Assembly (NCBI RefSeq): GCF_003434305.1 | Contig: NZ_QKKX01000011.1 | Coordinates: 1 to 64,000 of the forward strand | DNA length: 64,000 nucleotides | Reading direction: 5' to 3' | From: Micromonospora sp. MW-13 | GTDB lineage: Bacteria > Actinomycetota > Actinomycetes > Mycobacteriales > Micromonosporaceae | Shown: one piece after another, positions 59,435 through 64,000 of the stretch | How the letters are laid out: every line of letters starts with the position of its first letter | Numbering within the stretch: the stretch's first letter is position 1 | The notes under the pieces: generated by a model | What the model saw: only the letters and a program-made list of their open reading frames with translations | Databases searched by the model: none | What the model was told of the DNA's origin: nothing | Made by a program: the position numbers and the translations under genes

Positions 59435-60311
59435 CCCGGACACCCGGCCGACCGCCGACGGCCCGCAGGTCCCGCCGGCCGGCGAGGCCCCGCACGTCCC
59501 GCCGGCCGCCGACGGCCCGCAGCCGGACCGGGCGGCCCCGGGCACCGGGCCCCGGGGGCCGATCTTCCTGGTCGGCTGCCAGCGGTCCGGGACGACGATG
59601 CTGCGCCTGGTGCTCGACTCGCACTCCCGGGTGTCCTGCGGCCCGGAGACCCGGTTCCTGGCCGACATGCAACGCATCGTCGGCCGGGACTGGGAGCGGC
59701 TGGCCCGCTTCGGGTTCCCCCGGGAGTACTGGCTGGGCCGCATCGCCGACTTCTTCGGCGGCATCCACGGCGACTACGCCCGGTCCCGGGGCAAGACCCG
59801 CTGGGCGGACAAGACGCCCCTGTACGCGCTGTCGATCGGTTTCCTCGCCGAGGTGTTCCCGGACGCGCAGTTCGTGCACGTCATCCGGGACGGCCGGGAC
59901 GTGGTCGTCTCCCACCGCAAGCGGTTCGGCTACTGGTCGGCGGTCAAGTGCGTGGTCAAGTGGCCCCGCTACATCCGCGTCGCCCGCGCCGCCGGCCGCC
60001 GGCTGCCCGCCGACCGGTACCACGAACTGCGCTACGAGGACACCGTCGGCGACCCGGAGAAGGCCATGCGGGCGCTGTTCGAGTTCCTCGGCGAACCCTG
60101 GGAGGCCGGAGTGCTCGACTACGGCGGCAAGCAGCACGACGTGGCGGGCAAGTACACCGCCGAGGCGGACCGCCGGCGGGCCGCCGCGCGCACCGACGCG
60201 GCCATCTACGGCTCGCGGGTCGGCACGTACCGGCGGGAGCTGGACCCGTTCCTGCGGGTGCTGGTCCGCGTCTTCTCCGGCGCGACGCTGCGCGAGCTGG
60301 GGTACCGGTGA
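59427..60311 (+). CDS. Sulfotransferase-family protein 4
   Basis: A 294-residue sulfotransferase. A Pro/Ala-rich N-terminal tail (about 40 residues) leads into PIFLVGCQRSGTTMLRLVLDSHS, the PAPS loop. The 3'-phosphate site is QFVHVIRDGRDVVVSHRKRFGYW, and YHELRYEDTVGDPEKAMRALFEFLGEPWE completes the fold. This is closest of the set to the Sulfotransfer_3/heparan-type bacterial enzymes. The GTG overlaps the previous gene, and its stop overlaps the following glycosidase-like gene by four bases. Confidence 0.87.
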   Translation: MADPDTRPTADGPQVPPAGEAPHVPPAADGPQPDRAAPGTGPRGPIFLVGCQRSGTTMLRLVLDSHSRVSCGPETRFLADMQRIVGRDWERLARFGFPREYWLGRIADFFGGIHGDYARSRGKTRWADKTPLYALSIGFLAEVFPDAQFVHVIRDGRDVVVSHRKRFGYWSAVKCVVKWPRYIRVARAAGRRLPADRYHELRYEDTVGDPEKAMRALFEFLGEPWEAGVLDYGGKQHDVAGKYTAEADRRRAAARTDAAIYGSRVGTYRRELDPFLRVLVRVFSGATLRELGYR

Positions 60312-61792
60312 CGCGCCGCCCGGGGCGGCGCGCCCCGCTGCTGGCCGGCGCGCTGGCGCTCGCCCTGGCCGCCGGGGCGGCCTGCTCGGACGCCCCCTCC
60401 CCCACGCCCCGGCCGACGCCGACGCCATCGGCGGCGGCGACCGGGCCGACGGCCGGGCCGGGACCGTCGGCGGCGCCGGGGGTGCGGAACCCGTTCGGCG
60501 CGCACTGGGACTGGTCGCGCCACGAGTCGTTCGTGCCGTACCTGAAGCAGCTCTCCGGCTCGGCGACCTACCACGAGCTGAGCTGGTGCGACATCGAGAA
60601 GAACCAGGGCAGCCCGGACTTCTCGGCGGTGGACCGGATCGCCCGCGAGAGCCGCGACCTCGGCATCACCCTGCACCTGAAGATCCGCACCGGGGTCTGC
60701 TGGGCCACCGGCGGCACCGCCCGGCACATTCGCGGTCAGGCGAACAAGACCGAGTCGGCGATGCCCCGGGACCTGGCCGTCTACCAGGGGTTCGTCCGGG
60801 ACGTGGTGCGCCGCTACGCGCCCTACGGGGTGCGGGAGTACGCGATCGAGAACGAGGTCAACGCGCCGCAGTACTGGGCCGGCAGCCCGGCGGACTACCG
60901 GCGGCTGGTCACCTCCGCCGCCGAGGCGGTCCGGTCGGCCGACCCGCAGGCGAGGGTGGTCGACTCCGGGATCAGCAGCGTGGCGTACGGGATGGGCATC
61001 GCCGACCGGCTGGTGCGCGCCGGCCGGCCGGACGAGGCCGTCGCCGCGTACCGGGCGTACTTCCCGCGCCGGGTCGGCACCCGGGGCCGGCAGATCCCGG
61101 CCGTGGACCGTCCGGAGCAGCTCCGGGCCGCCCTGGCCACCGAGCAGAACGCCCGCAACCTGGCCTTCCTCGCCGTCACCGAGGAACTGCTCGACGAGCG
61201 GGTCGTCGACGTGCGGCAGTTGCACTTCTACGAACACTTCGCCGGGGTGCCGGCGCTGCTGGACTACCTGCGGGAGCAGACCCCGGCCGGGGTGCCGGTC
61301 CAGGCGTGGGAGGTCGGCCAGTTCTGGCGCGACGGCGACGGTGACGCCGCCAGCCGGGCCGACGAGATGGTCAAGGCGGTCGTCCAGCTCGTGGCCGGCG
61401 GAGTCGAGCAGGTGCTCTGGCTGCCGCTGGCGTACAACCCGGGCAACCGGCAGGGCAGCGAGGTCCGCTACGGCCTGCTCGACCCCGACGGCACCGTACG
61501 GCCGGCCGGGGTGAAGCTGGCCGGGCTGGCGCTGGCGGCCCAGGACGCGACGGCGGAGCCGGTGACCGCGAAGGGGCTGACCGGGGTGGCGTTCCGGCGC
61601 GGTGAGCTGACCGTGCTGGTGCTCTGGTCGGGCTCCGGCCGGACCGTGTCGCTGCCGGCCGCGCCGGGCCTGGACAGCAGCCCGGTCGGCGCGGAGCCGC
61701 GACGGGTGGCCGGGACGGTCACCATCGGGGCGGAGCCGGTGCTGATCCGGTCCACCGGGGACCCCGCCGCGATCCTCGGCCCCGCCCGCTGA
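60308..61792 (+). CDS. Lipoprotein with a glycoside-hydrolase (clan A-like) barrel
   Basis: A 494-residue exported lipoprotein. The lipobox is AAGAAC at about residue 26, then a Pro/Thr/Ser-rich linker (about 27-60). The rest looks like a (beta/alpha)8 glycosidase: FGAHWDWSRHESFVPYLKQL, a probable acid/base Glu in YGVREYAIENEVNAPQYW and a probable nucleophile in VQAWEVGQFW. A C-terminal beta domain (about 410-494) follows. The pattern resembles GH39/GH5-type enzymes but I cannot fix the family. Coupled to two sulfotransferase genes, it may trim or remodel the sulfated glycan outside the cell. Confidence 0.72.
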   Translation: MTRRPGRRAPLLAGALALALAAGAACSDAPSPTPRPTPTPSAAATGPTAGPGPSAAPGVRNPFGAHWDWSRHESFVPYLKQLSGSATYHELSWCDIEKNQGSPDFSAVDRIARESRDLGITLHLKIRTGVCWATGGTARHIRGQANKTESAMPRDLAVYQGFVRDVVRRYAPYGVREYAIENEVNAPQYWAGSPADYRRLVTSAAEAVRSADPQARVVDSGISSVAYGMGIADRLVRAGRPDEAVAAYRAYFPRRVGTRGRQIPAVDRPEQLRAALATEQNARNLAFLAVTEELLDERVVDVRQLHFYEHFAGVPALLDYLREQTPAGVPVQAWEVGQFWRDGDGDAASRADEMVKAVVQLVAGGVEQVLWLPLAYNPGNRQGSEVRYGLLDPDGTVRPAGVKLAGLALAAQDATAEPVTAKGLTGVAFRRGELTVLVLWSGSGRTVSLPAAPGLDSSPVGAEPRRVAGTVTIGAEPVLIRSTGDPAAILGPAR

Positions 61793-61806
61793 CCAGCCCT
61801 TGCGGC

Positions 61807-61844
61807 CCGGCCCGCTGACCGGCGGGCACGGCACGGCGGGCCGG
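61807..61844. terminator. Terminator between convergent genes
   Basis: CCGGCCCGC (61807-61815) and GCGGGCCGG (61836-61844) form a perfect 9-base stem with a 20-base loop. It lies between the glycosidase-like gene (ends 61792) and the sulfotransferase gene (ends 61847). Confidence 0.6.
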
Positions 61845-61846
61845 CG

Positions 61847-62692
61847 TCACCAGGTGCGCGGCCAGCCGAGCAGCTCGGCGAGGCGGGCGTTGTGCGGGGC
61901 GAACCGGGCCGTCAGGTCGGCCCGCAGCTCGTCGGTGAGCTGGGTGGGCCCCCGCTCGGCCCGCCGGGTGTGCCGGGCGAAGGCGTCCGGCGTGAACGGC
62001 GCCAGCCCGAGGAAGCGCAGGATGCCGGCGTACGTCGCCGCCGGGTCGGCGTACAGGTCCTCGCTGCGCACCACGTGTAGCCGTTCCCGGGGCACGTGGG
62101 CGAACCACCGGTCGAGCTGCTCGGCGTAGCGGCCCCGGGCGGCGTACGAGTGGTCGCGCAGGGCCCGGTGGGCCGCCGGGGTGTCCGGCCCCCGGCGCAG
62201 CGCCGCCGCCAGCCGTCCCGGCTCGGCGGCGAGCGCGTCGGCGAAGGCCAGCGGCTCCCGGCCGAGCGAGCGGGTGTGCAGGTAGTGCGAGTAGGCCCGC
62301 TCGACGGGGTCGCGCAGCAGTGCCACGAACCGGGCCTCGGGCAGCAGCGCGGCCACCCGCGCCGGCACCTCGGGGTGGAACAGGTAGTAGGGGCTGGCCT
62401 CGAAGCTCTGCCGGCCGGGGGCGGCCGGCGGGAAGTGGGCCCGGTACCAGCGCTGTCCGCGTCCGGCGTGCAGGCTGAAGAACTGCAACTCCTTGCCGGT
62501 GGCGGCCCGCACCTCGGGATGCGCGGCGAGATAGTGGTGCAGCGACGTGGTGCCGCAGCGCTGCCCGCCGATGACGAGGAAGTCGGGCAGCGCGCCGACC
62601 GGGCCGGGCCGGGCAGCGCGGGCCCAGGCCCGCGTGCCGCGTACCGCCCGGCGCAGCCGGTCCACCGCGACCCGGCGGGACCCGGCGCTCAC
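61847..62692 (-). CDS. Sulfotransferase-family protein 5
   Basis: A 281-residue sulfotransferase. The PAPS loop is DFLVIGGQRCGTTSLHHYLAAHPEV, with ATGKELQFFSLHAGRGQRWYRAHFP after it, typical of heparan N-deacetylase/N-sulfotransferase-type domains. The 3'-phosphate site is RFVALLRDPVERAYSHYLH, and HVVRSEDLYADPAATYAGILRFLGL is present. The GTG at 62692 overlaps the flippase stop by four bases. Translational coupling to a polysaccharide flippase supports a sugar acceptor. Confidence 0.9.
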   Translation of the reverse strand: MSAGSRRVAVDRLRRAVRGTRAWARAARPGPVGALPDFLVIGGQRCGTTSLHHYLAAHPEVRAATGKELQFFSLHAGRGQRWYRAHFPPAAPGRQSFEASPYYLFHPEVPARVAALLPEARFVALLRDPVERAYSHYLHTRSLGREPLAFADALAAEPGRLAAALRRGPDTPAAHRALRDHSYAARGRYAEQLDRWFAHVPRERLHVVRSEDLYADPAATYAGILRFLGLAPFTPDAFARHTRRAERGPTQLTDELRADLTARFAPHNARLAELLGWPRTW

Positions 62693-64000
62693 CGGGCCAC
62701 CACGGTGCCGGCGGTCGGCGTGCCGCCGGTGGGCGTGCCGGGCGGGGGTGGCTTCGGGACGCCACGGCCGCGCCGGCGCACCAGGGCCCGCAGCACCATC
62801 AGGTCCTCCCGGCCGAGCCCCAGCGCCAGCACGACCGCCAGGTAGACCGTCACGATCGTCAGCAGGCCGACGCCGAGCCGCCACGGCCAGCCCGGCAGCA
62901 GCCAGCGCACCAGCAGCCCGGCGAGCAGCGCCGCCGCGCCGGCGGCGATCCCCTTGACCATGCCCACGGTGAACGGCAGCGCGCCCACCAACGCGCGGAC
63001 CTGGAGCACCCGGGCGACGTTGACCACGATCAGCGACACGCTCCACGCGAGCGCCGCGCCGACGATGCCGTACGCCGGGATGAGCCAGAGGTTGAGCAGC
63101 ATGTTGAGCACCAGGGCGGCCACGTTGTCGGCCATGTTGACCGCCACCCGGCCGGACATGTTCAGCACCGTGCCGCACGGGCCGGTCGCCGCGTTGACGA
63201 GTTGACCGAGGGCCAGGACCACGGTCACCGCCGCGCCGGCGGCGACCTCGCCGCCGAAGACCCGCAGCAGGTCGCCGGGCAGGACCAGCAACGCGACGAA
63301 GGCGGGCATGGACAACCGGACCACCCAGCCGGTGGCCACCGCGTACACCCGGCGGACGTCGGCCAGCTCCCCCCGGTGGTGCAGGTGCGCGATGTACGGG
63401 CCGAACGCGGCGTTGATCGGCGCGAGCACGAAGATCGCGACGGTGACCAGGCGGGTGGCCACGTTGTAGACGCCGATCTCCGGGTTGGCGAAGAAGCCGA
63501 GCAGCAGGGTGTCGACCCAGATCAGCCCGGTCGAGGACAGCGAGGACACCCAGCTCACGGTGGAGAAGCCGAAGAGCTGGCGGGGGCGGTACACCGGGCG
63601 GGCCGAGGGCACCCGCCGGACGAGGCGGCCCAACGCGACGAGGGCGAGCAGCGCGGCGGACCAGCCGGCGCCGACCAGCGCCCAGTAGGCCCCGGTCAGG
63701 CCCGCGCCGGTGGCCAGGGCGAGCGCGGTCAGCAGCAGCCGGGTGCCCGGCTCGTAGAGCTGGCCGATGAAGGTGAACGGGCGCTGGGTCCGCCAGCCCC
63801 GGGTCGCCGCGAGGGCGGCCTCGCAGATCGTCGAGGCGGGCAGGGTCAGCGCCACCAGCCGCAGGCCGGTGACCAGTCCGGGGTCGTGCAACCGGGCGGC
63901 CAGCCAGGGGGCCCCGAGCGCCAGCGCGACGGCGAGGACGACCGACGAGGCGGCGGAGATGGCCAACCCCAGCCGGACGGTGCCGCGTAGCGCCGGCGCG
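62689..64000 (-). CDS. Polysaccharide flippase (Wzx/MOP superfamily), truncated by window end
   Basis: The visible 437 codons of a polytopic membrane protein, open at the 5' side beyond base 64000. It shows about ten hydrophobic segments with the Polysacc_synt pattern: STGLIWVDTLLLGFFANPEIGVYNVATRLVTV, and LLNLWLIPAYGIVGAALAWSVSLIVVNVARVLQV near the C-terminal third. It would flip lipid-linked oligosaccharide units across the membrane. The tail ends in a Pro/Thr/Gly-rich stretch. Its coupling to sulfotransferase 5 ties the sulfotransferase genes to polysaccharide assembly. Confidence 0.88.
   Translation of the reverse strand, partial: APALRGTVRLGLAISAASSVVLAVALALGAPWLAARLHDPGLVTGLRLVALTLPASTICEAALAATRGWRTQRPFTFIGQLYEPGTRLLLTALALATGAGLTGAYWALVGAGWSAALLALVALGRLVRRVPSARPVYRPRQLFGFSTVSWVSSLSSTGLIWVDTLLLGFFANPEIGVYNVATRLVTVAIFVLAPINAAFGPYIAHLHHRGELADVRRVYAVATGWVVRLSMPAFVALLVLPGDLLRVFGGEVAAGAAVTVVLALGQLVNAATGPCGTVLNMSGRVAVNMADNVAALVLNMLLNLWLIPAYGIVGAALAWSVSLIVVNVARVLQVRALVGALPFTVGMVKGIAAGAAALLAGLLVRWLLPGWPWRLGVGLLTIVTVYLAVVLALGLGREDLMVLRALVRRRGRGVPKPPPPGTPTGGTPTAGTVVAR

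Noticed and set aside
1..64000. tRNA genes, rRNA, CRISPR arrays, intact insertion sequences or prophage
   Set aside because: No cloverleaf-like segment, regular spaced repeats, transposase with DDE motif or phage structural gene was recognised by reading both strands.

Overview
The window is high-GC actinobacterial DNA with GTG and ATG starts, frequent 4-base GTGA/ATGA stop-start overlaps and few TTA codons. The mix of functions fits a Micromonosporaceae chromosome, most likely Micromonospora: an actinobacterial rifampin-associated element, an ECF42/DGPF pair, copper-trafficking genes with a Tat-exported DyP peroxidase, and a biarylitide-like pentapeptide locus. The genus is inferred. No rRNA, tRNA, CRISPR array or intact insertion sequence was found.

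Layout. 1-9.5 kb holds small regulatory units: a TetR regulator divergent from a 14-TM exporter, an ArsR regulator, a YCII/ECF42 sigma pair, a HATPase/STAS pair and a PadR/membrane-protein pair. 9.5-12.4 kb is a rifamycin phosphotransferase under a rifampin-associated element. 12.7-21.5 kb carries a large secreted PA14/beta-propeller/DUF1080 protein, a methyltransferase and a four-gene copper operon (PCuAC, DyP, CopC, CopD-CtaG fusion). 21.7-28.5 kb is the most interesting stretch: an exporter and TetR regulator, then P450, an 18-base gene encoding Met-Arg-Tyr-Trp-His, a methyltransferase, an aspartyl hydroxylase-like dioxygenase and a second P450. This looks like an elaborated relative of the minimal biarylitide RiPP clusters.

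28.5-32.9 kb has hypothetical genes, a cobalamin riboswitch in front of a hot-dog thioesterase, and a superoxide dismutase. 33.0-46.4 kb is a two-armed catabolic locus. The minus arm encodes class 1B dihydroorotate dehydrogenase (PyrD and PyrK), dihydroorotase, an M20 carbamoyl-amino-acid hydrolase, two phosphoribosyltransferase-like proteins and an IclR regulator. The plus arm encodes a LacI regulator, a four-component ABC importer, a nucleoside hydrolase and a ribokinase-like kinase. Read together, this is a complete route to import an orotidine- or orotate-like compound and degrade it reductively to aspartate. It lacks the pyrB, carAB and pyrF genes expected of a de novo operon.

46.6-51.2 kb has a flavin-oxidase-like protein, a class II UvrA-like protein and a secreted transglycosylase-like protein. 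51.3-64.0 kb looks like a surface or exo-polysaccharide locus: two glycosyltransferases, a DUF218 protein, a secreted S15 peptidase, five sulfotransferase-family proteins, a glycosidase-like lipoprotein and a flippase that runs off the window end.
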